A stretch of 64,000 nucleotides of DNA from Pseudoalteromonas phenolica (GTDB taxonomy: Bacteria; Pseudomonadota; Gammaproteobacteria; Enterobacterales; Alteromonadaceae): positions 1 to 64,000 of the forward strand of contig NZ_PPSW01000006.1 in the NCBI RefSeq assembly GCF_005876835.1, read 5' to 3'. This document shows, piece after piece, positions 54,253 through 63,420 of the stretch (position 1 is the first letter of the stretch; every line of letters begins with the position of its first letter). Below the pieces are notes generated by a model. It was not told the origin of the DNA, ran no database searches, and worked only from the letters and a program-made list of their open reading frames with translations. The position numbers were made by a program, and so were the translations under genes.

Positions 54253-54343
54253 GGAGAGATGGCTGAGTGGTTGAAAGCACCGGTCTTGAAAACCGGCATA
54301 CGTTAATAGCGTATCTAGGGTTCAAATCCCTATCTCTCCGCCA
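54253..54343 (+). tRNA. tRNA-Ser (anticodon TGA), copy 2
   Basis: Identical to the copy at 54122-54212, 40 nt further on, and probably made from the same precursor. Confidence 0.96.
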
Positions 54344-54361
54344 CTTATTCATAGAATAAGT

Positions 54362-54394
54362 AAGCCGCTAGATTACTAGCGGCTTTTTTTTTGC
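54362..54394 (+). terminator. Terminator after tRNA-Ser pair
   Basis: Stem AAGCCGCTAG/CTAGCGGCTT with loop ATTA, then nine or more T. Confidence 0.9.
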
Positions 54395-54498
54395 CTTTCA
54401 TTCACTCACTTGGCTAGAGCTTCGACTAAAGTCCACTGGTTATTTGTACGTTTTCATACACTCTCTAATTCATACAATAAAAAGAAGGGTGAGATTCA

Positions 54499-54873
54499 AT
54501 GAAACAACAACTGGCTAAAAGTGTGGCAATGTCACTACTGGCTCCTGTAATTGTAGGGACAACGTTAGGGGTATACTACGCACTGAGTGTAGAAAGTGGT
54601 GGAGCAAAAATGTTTTTTTCTTTATTGATGAGCGCCATTGCTAATGCGCATATAGTCGGCCTTTCAATGGCGTTACTCGTCGTGCCTGGTTATATGCTTA
54701 TGTATAAATATAATAAAGTTCAATATTCAGGTGTTTTGACTCTAGGGATGCTTGGCGGGGCCTTATTTAGCTTCTTATTTTCAGCTTCAGCAGGTATGGT
54801 ATTTTTAGTTAATACAGTGATGGCTGCACTTGCTTCAGGTCTGTTTTTATATGGCTTAAGGCGCTTTAATTAA
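54499..54873 (+). CDS. Hypothetical four-helix membrane protein
   Basis: I do not recognise this 124-aa protein. It has four hydrophobic helices (about residues 10-28, 38-66, 72-92 and 96-120) with few charges, ending 'GLRRFN'. A GGTGAG ribosome site precedes the ATG. It stands alone between tRNA-Ser and msrC. Confidence 0.6.
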   Translation: MKQQLAKSVAMSLLAPVIVGTTLGVYYALSVESGGAKMFFSLLMSAIANAHIVGLSMALLVVPGYMLMYKYNKVQYSGVLTLGMLGGALFSFLFSASAGMVFLVNTVMAALASGLFLYGLRRFN

Positions 54874-54995
54874 CGCGCAGCCTGAAAACTAACCAATTAA
54901 TGCTCTGTTTTTCAGTTTATTAACAGTTTTTATGCTGAAAAGGTTTTAATTCTTAACGCTAAAGAGTACCTTAAGCATTTGAACATTTTATTTTG

Positions 54996-55463
54996 ATGAG
55001 TCGAATGCAAAAAACAGACTTCTATCAATCTTTGGCCAAGCAGGCCGAAGGTTTGATCAGCGACGAAAAAAACGCAATCGCTAATATGGCAAATCTAAGT
55101 GCTTTGCTTTTTACATCTTTAGAAAACGTTAACTGGGCAGGTTTCTACTTAATTGATACGCCTGATGAGTTAGTGTTAGGGCCTTTCCAAGGTAACCCTG
55201 CATGTATCCGTATTCCGGTTGGAAAAGGAGTATGTGGTACTGCAGCACATTCGAAAAGTACACAGCTTGTTGAAGATGTACACGCTTTTGCAGGTCATAT
55301 CGCCTGTGATGCAGCATCAAATTCTGAAATTGTAGTGCCTGTTTTTAAAAACGGTGAAATATTTGGCGTGTTAGATATTGATAGCCCACTGCATGCTCGC
55401 TTTGATTTAGATGACCAAGCTGGTTTAGAAAAAATTGTGAAGATTTTTGAGGCCACACTTTAG
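54996..55463 (+). CDS. msrC: Free methionine-(R)-sulfoxide reductase
   Basis: A 155-aa single GAF-domain enzyme (fRMsr, YebR) that reduces free methionine-R-sulfoxide in the cytoplasm. The conserved cysteines are visible: 'GKGVCGTAAH' and 'HIACDAASNSEIVVPVF', with 'NWAGFYL' and 'GVLDIDSP'. Start is ATG 54996; a TTG just before it and an ATG nine nt after are alternatives. Its stop overlaps the next gene's GTG start by one base. Confidence 0.9.
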   Translation: MSRMQKTDFYQSLAKQAEGLISDEKNAIANMANLSALLFTSLENVNWAGFYLIDTPDELVLGPFQGNPACIRIPVGKGVCGTAAHSKSTQLVEDVHAFAGHIACDAASNSEIVVPVFKNGEIFGVLDIDSPLHARFDLDDQAGLEKIVKIFEATL

Positions 55464-55741
55464 TGAAAGACCTTTTAAATGTACAAGATTATCTTTTTGC
55501 CATTCATGATGTAGGTGATTGGGAAGGAGAAGAAGAGCAGGTAGCTGAAACCTTAAATGAATTAATTCATTTTGCATGGGATATGCTACCTGATGATTTA
55601 GATTGTGAAACAATCGACAACTTGATTAACGGCATCTGGGAACATCTTCGTGGTGATTTAGCGCTTATTGAGGCTGAATTTGAAGAGTTAACAGATTGGG
55701 TTACTCACTATATTCATTCATCACTAGATGAACAGGTATAA
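55463..55741 (+). CDS. Small acidic protein between msrC and proQ
   Basis: A 92-aa, strongly acidic helical protein starting with GTG at 55463, which shares a base with the msrC stop (TAGTG). I cannot name its family. Position between msrC and proQ and translational coupling suggest a conserved operon member, perhaps regulating its neighbours. Content such as 'DWEGEEEQVAETLNELIHFAWDML' is rich in Glu/Asp and Trp. Confidence 0.65.
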   Translation: MKDLLNVQDYLFAIHDVGDWEGEEEQVAETLNELIHFAWDMLPDDLDCETIDNLINGIWEHLRGDLALIEAEFEELTDWVTHYIHSSLDEQV

Positions 55742-55755
55742 CAAATAGGTTAAAC

Positions 55756-56409
55756 ATGGAAACCACAAACAAGCTAAAAGACATTAATGAAGTATTGGAG
55801 TTCTTATTCAAAGAATTTCCTAACTGCTTCAAGAAAAAAGACGGCATCAAACCGTTAAAAGTTGGTATTTTTAAAGACGTTGCTGAACGTATCGAAGGCT
55901 CAGAAGTTGTAAGTAAAACGCAAGTTCGTCAAGCACTTCGAAAGTACACTTCAAACTGGCGTTATTTAGAAGCCGTCACTAAAAACGAATTCCGCGTTGA
56001 TCTAGATGGTAATGATGCTGAAAAGGTGGAACAAGAGCACATTGAACATGCTCAAAAAGCACTTGAAGAAAGCCGTGCGAAAATGGCTAAACGTAAAAAG
56101 CCTCAGCGTCCTCGTCAACAAGACGGTGACACAAAATCTTACAAAAAGAAACCGCATGGTCAGTCACGTTCTAACGACAAAGGCGCTAGAGTTAACAAGA
56201 AGCCTGCAGCTCAACAAGCAAAACGTAGCTCAGGAAAAGTTGAACCTTTGCCAGCTTCTGAAGTCAAGGTTAATAACAAAGTAAAAGTTAAACTTGGTCA
56301 GGCCCTTGTTAATGCGACCATTACTGAAGTAAACAAAGACGAAGTTCATGTTGAACTAGTAACTGGTATGCAAGTTAAAACAAAAGCTGACAGCTTATTT
56401 ATCGTTTAA
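55756..56409 (+). CDS. proQ: RNA chaperone ProQ
   Basis: A 217-aa global RNA-binding protein for small RNAs and mRNA 3' ends. Residues ~5-115 are the FinO/ProQ domain ('LKDINEVLEFLFKEFPNCF', 'IKPLKVGIFKDV', 'VRQALRKYTSNWRYLEAV'). A basic linker ('AKRKKPQRPRQQDG', 'KKPHGQSRSND') follows, then a C-terminal Tudor-like domain from ~165 ('KVKVKLGQALVNATITEV'). prc follows 10 nt later, as in E. coli. Confidence 0.94.
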   Translation: METTNKLKDINEVLEFLFKEFPNCFKKKDGIKPLKVGIFKDVAERIEGSEVVSKTQVRQALRKYTSNWRYLEAVTKNEFRVDLDGNDAEKVEQEHIEHAQKALEESRAKMAKRKKPQRPRQQDGDTKSYKKKPHGQSRSNDKGARVNKKPAAQQAKRSSGKVEPLPASEVKVNNKVKVKLGQALVNATITEVNKDEVHVELVTGMQVKTKADSLFIV

Positions 56410-56419
56410 GGAGTAGTGT

Positions 56420-58456
56420 ATGAGTAAAAAGTTTTCGCTCATTCCCGTTGTCGCTGCACTCATCTCTAGTGCTTCTTTTGCTGCAGTTGATGCTGTTACA
56501 GCGAAGGATATTCCCGTATTAAAGCAAGAGGCTCAGCATACAACAGCAAGTAAAAGGGTGACTAACTTATTTACTCGACAGCATTACAAGCGATTTAGCT
56601 TCAATGACGCGCTGTCAGAGCAAATTTTTGATAGATATGTTGAGTCTTTAGATTTCAGTAAGTCTATCTTTTTGCAATCTGACATTGCGCGTTTTGAAGC
56701 GAACAAAAAGCAATTTGACGATGCCCTTATGTCAGGCAAACTTGATTTTGCTTATGACTTATTCAACTTAAGCTTACAACGCCGTTTTGAACGCTTTCAA
56801 TACGCCATCTCGCTGCTAGATAAAGAAATGACTTTTGATAAAGAAGATGCATTTTACTATGACAGAGAAGAAGCTGAGTTTGCTAAAACACAAAACGAGT
56901 TGAATGAGTATTGGCGTCAACGCGTAAAATCTGATGCGTTACGTTTAAAACTGACAGGCAAAACGTGGCCTGAAATTAAAGAATTACTGACTAAACGTTA
57001 CAACAATGCGTTAAAACGTTTAAGTCAAACCGACAGTGAAGATGCATTCCAAGTCGTGATGAATGCGTTTGCGCGAAGCATTGAAGCACATACATCCTAC
57101 TTATCGCCACGTAGAGCTGAACAATTCAAGATGGATATGGATCTTGAGTTAGAAGGCATTGGCGCAGTACTTGGTTATGATGAAGACTACACAGTTATTC
57201 GTTCACTTGTGCCTGGTGGTCCGGCAGACAAGTCTGAAAAGATTAAGCCAGACGATAAAATTGTTGGTGTGGCTCAAGAGGGAGAAGAATTTGTCGATGT
57301 TATCGGCTGGCGTTTAGATAACGTTGTTGATCTGATCAAAGGTCCTAAAGGCACTAAAGTTCGTCTTCAGTATTTAAAAGGTTCAGATACCCATGGCACG
57401 CCTAAAGTGGTTGAAATTGTTCGAGATAAGATCAAGCTAGAAGATAGAGCCGCAAAATCTGACGTTTTTGAAGCAAAATATTCTGATCTAACTTCAAAAA
57501 TCGGTGTTATTGAGATCCCAAGTTTCTATAACAACTTATCTAAAGACGTTAAGGTCGAGCTAACAAAGTTAAAAGAACAAAACGTTGATGGTATTGTGAT
57601 TGACCTTCGTCAAAATGGCGGTGGTTCATTGTATGAAGCTACGCAATTGACTGGCTTGTTCATCGACCAAGGTCCAGTTGTTCAAATTCATACAGCATAC
57701 AATCGAGTAGAAGCTCAAAAAGACAGAGACGGCATTACTTTTTATGATGGTCCAATCACTGTACTTGTAGACAGATATAGTGCATCGGCATCAGAAATTT
57801 TTGCTGCAGCTATTCAAGATTACGGTCGTGGTATTGTAATTGGTGAGCAAACGTTTGGTAAAGGTACAGTGCAGCAGCACCGACCTCTTGCAAAAAACTA
57901 TGACTTATTCAGCAATGCCCTCGGCAGCGTAACTTACACAATTGCGAAGTTTTATCGTATTAACGGCGGTAGCACGCAACATAAAGGGGTCGTACCTGAC
58001 ATTTTATTACCTTCGGCTATCGAACCTGAAGAGTGGGGTGAGAGTCAAGAGGACAATGCGTTGCCTTGGGATAAGATTAAGCAAGCGAAATATAAGAGTT
58101 TAGATAACTTAAACCCGCTTGTAACATATTTAAACGAAAAGCATGCATTACGTGTGGCGCAAGAGCCTGAATTTAATTATGTATTGGCTGATATAGCTCG
58201 TTATAACGAAGAGAAAGATAAAAACTTTATCTCTTTAGTTGAATCTCAGAGACTAAAAGACAGAGAGGAATCAGAACAGCGTTCATTAGCGAGAACAAAT
58301 GAAAGATTAAAACGTCTTGGTTTAGAACCAGTGAAAGACTTAGACGATTTGCCTGATGTAATCTCTGAACTTGACCCTTATTTAGAAGAAGCAGCACTTA
58401 TAACTCAAGATTTAATCAGATATGGGCGATTAGCTAAGAATAATCTTCAAAATTAA
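56420..58456 (+). CDS. prc: Tail-specific C-terminal processing protease Prc (Tsp)
   Basis: A 678-aa periplasmic serine protease (signal peptide 'SLIPVVAALISSASFAAVDA') that trims lipoproteins and cell-wall enzymes and degrades tagged proteins. The PDZ domain is near residues 235-330 ('LELEGIGAVLGYDEDYTVIRSLVPGGPAD'). The catalytic part has the serine cluster 454-458 ('DRYSASASEIFAA') and K481 in 'GEQTFGKGTVQ', the Ser-Lys dyad. Length matches E. coli Prc (682 aa). Downstream of proQ in the same operon; a terminator follows. Confidence 0.95.
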   Translation: MSKKFSLIPVVAALISSASFAAVDAVTAKDIPVLKQEAQHTTASKRVTNLFTRQHYKRFSFNDALSEQIFDRYVESLDFSKSIFLQSDIARFEANKKQFDDALMSGKLDFAYDLFNLSLQRRFERFQYAISLLDKEMTFDKEDAFYYDREEAEFAKTQNELNEYWRQRVKSDALRLKLTGKTWPEIKELLTKRYNNALKRLSQTDSEDAFQVVMNAFARSIEAHTSYLSPRRAEQFKMDMDLELEGIGAVLGYDEDYTVIRSLVPGGPADKSEKIKPDDKIVGVAQEGEEFVDVIGWRLDNVVDLIKGPKGTKVRLQYLKGSDTHGTPKVVEIVRDKIKLEDRAAKSDVFEAKYSDLTSKIGVIEIPSFYNNLSKDVKVELTKLKEQNVDGIVIDLRQNGGGSLYEATQLTGLFIDQGPVVQIHTAYNRVEAQKDRDGITFYDGPITVLVDRYSASASEIFAAAIQDYGRGIVIGEQTFGKGTVQQHRPLAKNYDLFSNALGSVTYTIAKFYRINGGSTQHKGVVPDILLPSAIEPEEWGESQEDNALPWDKIKQAKYKSLDNLNPLVTYLNEKHALRVAQEPEFNYVLADIARYNEEKDKNFISLVESQRLKDREESEQRSLARTNERLKRLGLEPVKDLDDLPDVISELDPYLEEAALITQDLIRYGRLAKNNLQN

Positions 58457-58473
58457 GCAATAACCTATTCAAT

Positions 58474-58497
58474 AAAGGCGCTTCGGCGCCTTTTTTA
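58474..58497 (+). terminator. Terminator after prc
   Basis: Stem AAAGGCGC/GCGCCTTT with the stable TTCG loop, then T-run. Confidence 0.92.
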
Positions 58498-58770
58498 TTA
58501 CTCTAAGCAATATGTTTTGTTATTATTGGAATAAGTACGTAATTTTTTTAAAAAGAAGATTACCGTGAATAAAACCAATCTTTGGAATTGAGCAGTCAAT
58601 TGAAAAAGTAGGTATTGCCTCCACGCGAAAAACTGAACTTTTGCTAAAACACTGAGAAGAAATCAGTGCTTTCGCAAATATTCAATCGTGTAAATGATAT
58701 AAAAATAAAAACGGCCTTGAGCCTTTTGAATATTAATTAGAGCAAGGTCCACCTTGCCGGGAGAACCCAG
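58498..58770 (+). other. Long leader-like region before the NhaC-family gene
   Basis: About 270 nt without a gene. It can fold: GCGAAA (58625-58630) pairs with TTTCGC (58670-58675) around the hairpin CACTGA/TCAGTG (58650-58655 with 58663-58668). A second hairpin, GCAAGGT/ACCTTGC, lies just before the GGGAG ribosome site. It may be a structured 5' UTR. It does not match the riboswitch classes I know well. Confidence 0.35.
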
Positions 58771-60231
58771 TTGAAACAACAAAAGCAAGCATCATTTCTT
58801 GATGCATTTATACCAATCTTTGTATTGGTCTGTTTATTAGGCTCAGCAGTGTATCTGTACGGTGATAATTCTTCATCAGGTCCTAATCAAATTGCGCTTC
58901 TATTTGCCACATTTACAGCAGCCCTTGTTGGTTTAAAAAATGGCTACACTTGGCGTTTATTAGAAGAGGCAATGATCAAAGGCATCACCTTATCCTTGGG
59001 CGCGATATTAATCCTTCTGATGGTTGGTGCCTTAATTGGTACGTGGTTGCTGTCAGGTACTGTTCCGACATTAATCTATTACGGGTTACAAATAATCAGT
59101 CCACAATGGTTCTATGCAGCGAGTTGTCTAATTTGCGGGATTGTTGCAATGAGTATCGGCTCTTCGTGGACGACTGCTGCCACCATAGGTGTCGCTTTAC
59201 TTGGTGTTGCAACAGGTCTTGGCTTAGATCAAGTTGTCACAGCGGGTGCGGTAATCTCAGGCGCATATTTTGGTGATAAATTAAGTCCGCTTTCTGAGAC
59301 AACAAATTTAGCCCCAGCTGTTGCCGGAAGCGACCTTTTTGAACATATTCAACATATGCTTTGGACGACGGTACCAAGCTTTGTGATTGCGATGATCATC
59401 TTTGTCATCATGGGCTTCAGTGCTGATGTATCAAGTGATATTGGTCGAATTGATGACATTGTTTCTATTTTAAATGCCAACTTTAATATCAACCCTATGA
59501 TGCTGGTTCCTTTAATTGTATTGCTTGTTTTGGCTTATAAGAAAATGCCAGCTTTTCCTGCAATTTCAATTGGTGCAGTGATCGGTGCTGTTTGGGCTAT
59601 TGTCTTTCAATCAGATCTACTGGCCACGCAAGTTGATGTTTCTCAGGGCCAATTAGTTGGTTATTTTAAACTTGTTTGGGCAACATTCTATGATGGTTTT
59701 GCGATCCAAACAGGTGATAGTACCATGGATGACTTATTAAGTGGTGGTGGCATGGCTGGTATGCTGACAACGACATGGTTGGTTATGACGGCTTTAATGT
59801 TCGGTGCCATTATGGAAAAGACAGGTCTACTGGAAGTGTTTGTAAGAAGTATTTTAAAAGTAGCACGCAGTACTGGGTCTTTGATAGCGTCAACGATTGC
59901 AACTTGTTTCGGTACGAATTTAATTGCAGCTGACCAATACATCGCGATTGTTGTACCTGGACGTATGTTTAAAGAAGAATATAAAAAACGTGGATTGAAA
60001 AGTGTGAACTTATCAAGAACACTTGAAGACGGTGGTACAATTACCAGCCCATTAATCCCATGGAATACATGTGGTGCGTATATGCAAAGTGTATTAATGA
60101 TCAATCCACTCGACTACGCAGTCTATGCCTTCTTTAACTTAATTAATCCATTCTTGGCAATAATCTATGCATACATAGGCATTAAGATTTTAAAAATTGA
60201 GCCAAAACAGTTAGACAAAGAACAAGCATAA
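58771..60231 (+). CDS. NhaC-family Na+/H+ antiporter (or related carrier)
   Basis: A 486-aa inner-membrane carrier with ~11-12 helices. Family features are 'GALIGTWLLSGTVPTLIYYG', 'MSIGSSWTTAATIGVALLGV', 'SGAYFGDKLSPLSETTNLAPAVAG' and 'LEDGGTITSPLIPWNTCGAY'. NhaC proteins exchange Na+ for H+, and some relatives carry amino acids or malate/lactate; the substrate is not certain here. The start is TTG with GGGAG 7-10 nt upstream. A long upstream leader with hairpins suggests RNA-level control. Confidence 0.88.
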   Translation: MKQQKQASFLDAFIPIFVLVCLLGSAVYLYGDNSSSGPNQIALLFATFTAALVGLKNGYTWRLLEEAMIKGITLSLGAILILLMVGALIGTWLLSGTVPTLIYYGLQIISPQWFYAASCLICGIVAMSIGSSWTTAATIGVALLGVATGLGLDQVVTAGAVISGAYFGDKLSPLSETTNLAPAVAGSDLFEHIQHMLWTTVPSFVIAMIIFVIMGFSADVSSDIGRIDDIVSILNANFNINPMMLVPLIVLLVLAYKKMPAFPAISIGAVIGAVWAIVFQSDLLATQVDVSQGQLVGYFKLVWATFYDGFAIQTGDSTMDDLLSGGGMAGMLTTTWLVMTALMFGAIMEKTGLLEVFVRSILKVARSTGSLIASTIATCFGTNLIAADQYIAIVVPGRMFKEEYKKRGLKSVNLSRTLEDGGTITSPLIPWNTCGAYMQSVLMINPLDYAVYAFFNLINPFLAIIYAYIGIKILKIEPKQLDKEQA

Positions 60232-60244
60232 TCCATGCATAATG

Positions 60245-60272
60245 ATTAGCCCTTTTTAAGGGCTAATTCTTT
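60245..60272 (+). terminator. Weak terminator between the antiporter and pepN
   Basis: Stem ATTAGCCCTT/AAGGGCTAAT with loop TTT, then TCTTTT. Confidence 0.7.
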
Positions 60273-60285
60273 TAAGGAATTCGAT

Positions 60286-62883
60286 ATGCAAAGCCAGCCT
60301 CAAGCTAAGTATTTAAAAGATTATCAAGCACCTTCTCACACAGTAACGAATTTAGAGTTAACTGTAGAATTACATCCAACAGATACCAAGGTAGTCAGCA
60401 AAGCGCTGTATTCTTCAACGCAAGCTGTCTCTGAGCTTTGTCTAGACGGTGTTGAATTAAACTTAATCTCGGTAAAAGTGAATGATCAATTATTTGAAGA
60501 CTTCGTTCAAACAGAAACATCATTGACGCTAAAGAATCTACCGAATGAGTTCACACTAGAAATTGAGAACACGATTTCTCCTAGTACTAATACATCATTA
60601 GAAGGCCTTTATCTGTCAGATGGTGCTTATTGCACCCAGTGTGAGGCTGAAGGGTTTAGAAAAATCACATATTTCTTAGATAGACCCGATGTGTTAACTG
60701 ATTACTTAGTGACAATTATTGCTGATAAAGATATTCCTTACTTGTTATCTAATGGCAATAAAATCGGAGAGGGCACTTTGCCTGATGGGCGTTGTTTCAC
60801 TAAGTGGCAAGATCCACATAAAAAGCCGAGTTATTTATTTGCCCTTGTAGCCGGTGATTTTGATGTTCTTAGAGACACTTTTGTAACAAGAAACGGTCGT
60901 GAAGTTGCGCTTGAGATTTTTGTTGATAAAGGCAATTTAGATAAAACGCCTCATGCAATGGAGTCGCTTAAAAATGCCATGAAGTGGGATGAAGAGCGCT
61001 TTGACTTAGAGTACGATCTAGATATCTATATGATAGTGGCTGTTGACTTCTTTAATATGGGGGCAATGGAAAATAAAGGATTAAATGTCTTTAACAGTGC
61101 TTGCGTTTTGGCAAATCAACAAACAGCAACAGATCGTGATTATCACACAATCGAATCGATTGTTGGCCACGAGTACTTCCATAATTGGACTGGCAACCGT
61201 GTTACTTGCCGCGACTGGTTTCAGCTATCTTTAAAAGAAGGATTGACCGTATTCAGAGATCAAGAGTTTAGTAGTGATCTTGGTTCGCGCGCGCTGAATC
61301 GCATCGACGCAGTTATGGCAATGAGAACACATCAGTTTGCTGAAGATGCCGGCCCGATGGCTCATCCTATACGTCCAGATAAAGTGATTGAAATGAATAA
61401 CTTTTATACTGTGACGGTTTATAACAAGGGTGCAGAAGTCATTCGAATGATGCACACTTTACTAGGTGAAGCGAACTTCCAAAAAGGCATGAAACTTTAC
61501 TTTGCACGTCACGACGGTCAAGCAGTCACGTGCGATGACTTTGTTACTGCAATGAGTGATGCCAGTGGCAAATGTTTAGAGCAATTTAAGCTTTGGTACC
61601 GTCAGTTTGGTACGCCGTCGGTTCAAGTCGAAACTTATTATAATGCTGAGCAACAAACGTTCACATTAAAACTTAATCAGATTCATGCAGAAAATGATCC
61701 TGTTTCTGAGCCACTGCATATTCCTTTTGCAATCGAACTTCTTGATACATCAGGCAATTCAATACCGCTTATTTCAAATGGCAAAAATTTCGATGCTGTT
61801 ATTGAATTGAAAGAAATGAGTGCCGAGTTTACTTTTGAAAATATCTTATCGAAGCCAACGCCTGTATTACTGGAAAACTTCTCCGCGCCTTGTGTTGTAA
61901 ACTATGACTACGAGCCTGAAGAGTTGATACATATATTAAAGCATGCTTCTAGTGATTTTACGCGTTGGGAAGCGGCCCAGCGTGCTCTCACGCTTGAAAT
62001 TAAGCAGGCTGTGAACACAATGGCAGGTAGTGATTCAGTTAGTATCTCTGACACATTAATTAAGGCGCTTAAATCAATTGTTACTGAAGAAAACACTGAC
62101 AAAGCGCTTATCTCTGAACTGATCAAACTACCTAATTTTGACACTGTCAGTTCTGAGTTTTCTCCTGTTCCGATCACTGAGCTGGTTCACATCTACAAGC
62201 AATTCGAACTTCAAATTGCGACACAAGTGCAATCAGAACTGATTGCTGCTTATGAAAGCTGTTCAGACTCTGGTGAGATTAGTGCCAGTGCGGTTGCAGC
62301 CAGAAGCTTAAAATCAACGGCACTGTATTATTTAGTGCTTATTGAAAATGAAGAGGTAACTGATTGGTTACTTGCTAACAGCCAGCAAGATAATATGACG
62401 CTGAAATTAGCTGCGCTTAAGGCGGTAAAAAATGCCGAACATGAAATTACTGAACAGTTAATTTCACAATTCGATGCGCAATGGCGACATGATCCATTGG
62501 TTATGGACAAATGGTTTGCACTTCAGGCGACAACAGATAATGATGGTGCGATTGACTTAATAAAGTCTTTATATGATCACCCTTGTTTTGATAAATCAAA
62601 TCCAAACCGCGTACGCGCATTAGTTGGTCAATTTGCACGCAGTAACCCTGCTCAATTCCATCGTATTGATGGGAAGGGTTATGAACTACTTGCCGATTTA
62701 TTAATTGAACTTAATGCAATTAATCCACAGAACGCCTCGAGAATAGTGACGCCGTTTATGTCATGGAAACGTTATGACAGTACTCGTCAGCAATTAATAA
62801 AGGCTCAGTTACAACGTATTGCAAGCATTGATAACTTGAGCGATGACTTATTTGAAAAGGTGGATAAGGCACTAAACGCATAA
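60286..62883 (+). CDS. pepN: Aminopeptidase N
   Basis: An 865-aa M1 zinc aminopeptidase that completes breakdown of peptides in the cytoplasm. The exopeptidase motif is 'GAMENKGLN', and the zinc site is H295-E296-x-x-H299 ('VGHEYFHNWTG') with E318 ('SLKEGLTVFRDQ'). These align with E. coli PepN (H297, H301, E320; 870 aa). The C-terminal half is the all-helical PepN domain. The DUF2835 gene starts immediately after its stop codon. Confidence 0.96.
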   Translation: MQSQPQAKYLKDYQAPSHTVTNLELTVELHPTDTKVVSKALYSSTQAVSELCLDGVELNLISVKVNDQLFEDFVQTETSLTLKNLPNEFTLEIENTISPSTNTSLEGLYLSDGAYCTQCEAEGFRKITYFLDRPDVLTDYLVTIIADKDIPYLLSNGNKIGEGTLPDGRCFTKWQDPHKKPSYLFALVAGDFDVLRDTFVTRNGREVALEIFVDKGNLDKTPHAMESLKNAMKWDEERFDLEYDLDIYMIVAVDFFNMGAMENKGLNVFNSACVLANQQTATDRDYHTIESIVGHEYFHNWTGNRVTCRDWFQLSLKEGLTVFRDQEFSSDLGSRALNRIDAVMAMRTHQFAEDAGPMAHPIRPDKVIEMNNFYTVTVYNKGAEVIRMMHTLLGEANFQKGMKLYFARHDGQAVTCDDFVTAMSDASGKCLEQFKLWYRQFGTPSVQVETYYNAEQQTFTLKLNQIHAENDPVSEPLHIPFAIELLDTSGNSIPLISNGKNFDAVIELKEMSAEFTFENILSKPTPVLLENFSAPCVVNYDYEPEELIHILKHASSDFTRWEAAQRALTLEIKQAVNTMAGSDSVSISDTLIKALKSIVTEENTDKALISELIKLPNFDTVSSEFSPVPITELVHIYKQFELQIATQVQSELIAAYESCSDSGEISASAVAARSLKSTALYYLVLIENEEVTDWLLANSQQDNMTLKLAALKAVKNAEHEITEQLISQFDAQWRHDPLVMDKWFALQATTDNDGAIDLIKSLYDHPCFDKSNPNRVRALVGQFARSNPAQFHRIDGKGYELLADLLIELNAINPQNASRIVTPFMSWKRYDSTRQQLIKAQLQRIASIDNLSDDLFEKVDKALNA

Positions 62884-63105
62884 ATGATAGAGTACTATTT
62901 TTATTTATCGTTAAGCTATGACGAATGCATGGCTTACTACCGAGGCGATTATGAGTATGTTCAAGTAATCGAAGATGGTGGTAAAAGCATTCGTTTTCCT
63001 GCTACACATATTAGACGTTTTGTCAGCTCCCTTGGTATAAGGGGGCGGTTTAGGCTTTGCCTCACAGACGAAAATAGCTTTATTTCTCTTGATAAAGTGT
63101 CTTAA
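62884..63105 (+). CDS. DUF2835 family small protein
   Basis: A 73-aa protein whose pattern 'YYFYLSLSYDECMAYYRGDYEYVQVIEDGG', with 'IRFPATHIRRFVS' and 'GIRGRFRL', fits DUF2835; function unknown. It begins on the base after the pepN stop, so the two are translated from one message. Confidence 0.8.
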   Translation: MIEYYFYLSLSYDECMAYYRGDYEYVQVIEDGGKSIRFPATHIRRFVSSLGIRGRFRLCLTDENSFISLDKVS

Positions 63106-63420
63106 AAACAAAAATTGCATTGTTATTAATAACTTCAAATTTCGGCTGAATAATACTCGATAATTTAGAATAAAATATTATTAGTTTATTGTTCAGCGCA
63201 TTAAATCGTCACAATTTTGAGAATAGGATTTGTTATAAAGCAGAATTACGTGTTATAAATTATCTGGTAAGACGTCTTACCAAGGGTAAAGTCGTGTCCA
63301 GAACAAAAAAATAGTAACTTTTGGTTTAGTGAATTTGAGTTTTTCTACGTTCACTTCTAATGTTACTTCAATATAAAAACAACAACTTGATTAAAATAAC
63401 CCGCATAGGGGGAACGCATA
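63106..63420. other. Intergenic region before the DUF1302 gene
   Basis: About 315 bp with no gene. Its main feature is the 18-bp palindrome at 63265-63282; the rest is AT-rich and should hold the promoter. Confidence 0.55.
63265..63282. promoter_or_regulatory. Perfect 18-bp palindrome, candidate operator of the DUF1302 gene
   Basis: TGGTAAGACGTCTTACCA, 139 bp before the start of the DUF1302 gene. The TGGT...ACCA ends resemble operators of GntR-family (FadR, PdhR, LldR-like) regulators. The regulator is not in the window. Confidence 0.55.

Noticed and set aside
58498..58770. Lysine riboswitch (L-box), considered because some NhaC-family proteins carry lysine
   Set aside because: The conserved core segments of the L-box could not be found in the leader.
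59688..60104. 138-codon open frame antisense to the antiporter gene
   Set aside because: Lies wholly inside a well-supported membrane protein gene; sequence looks like the antisense of hydrophobic codons.
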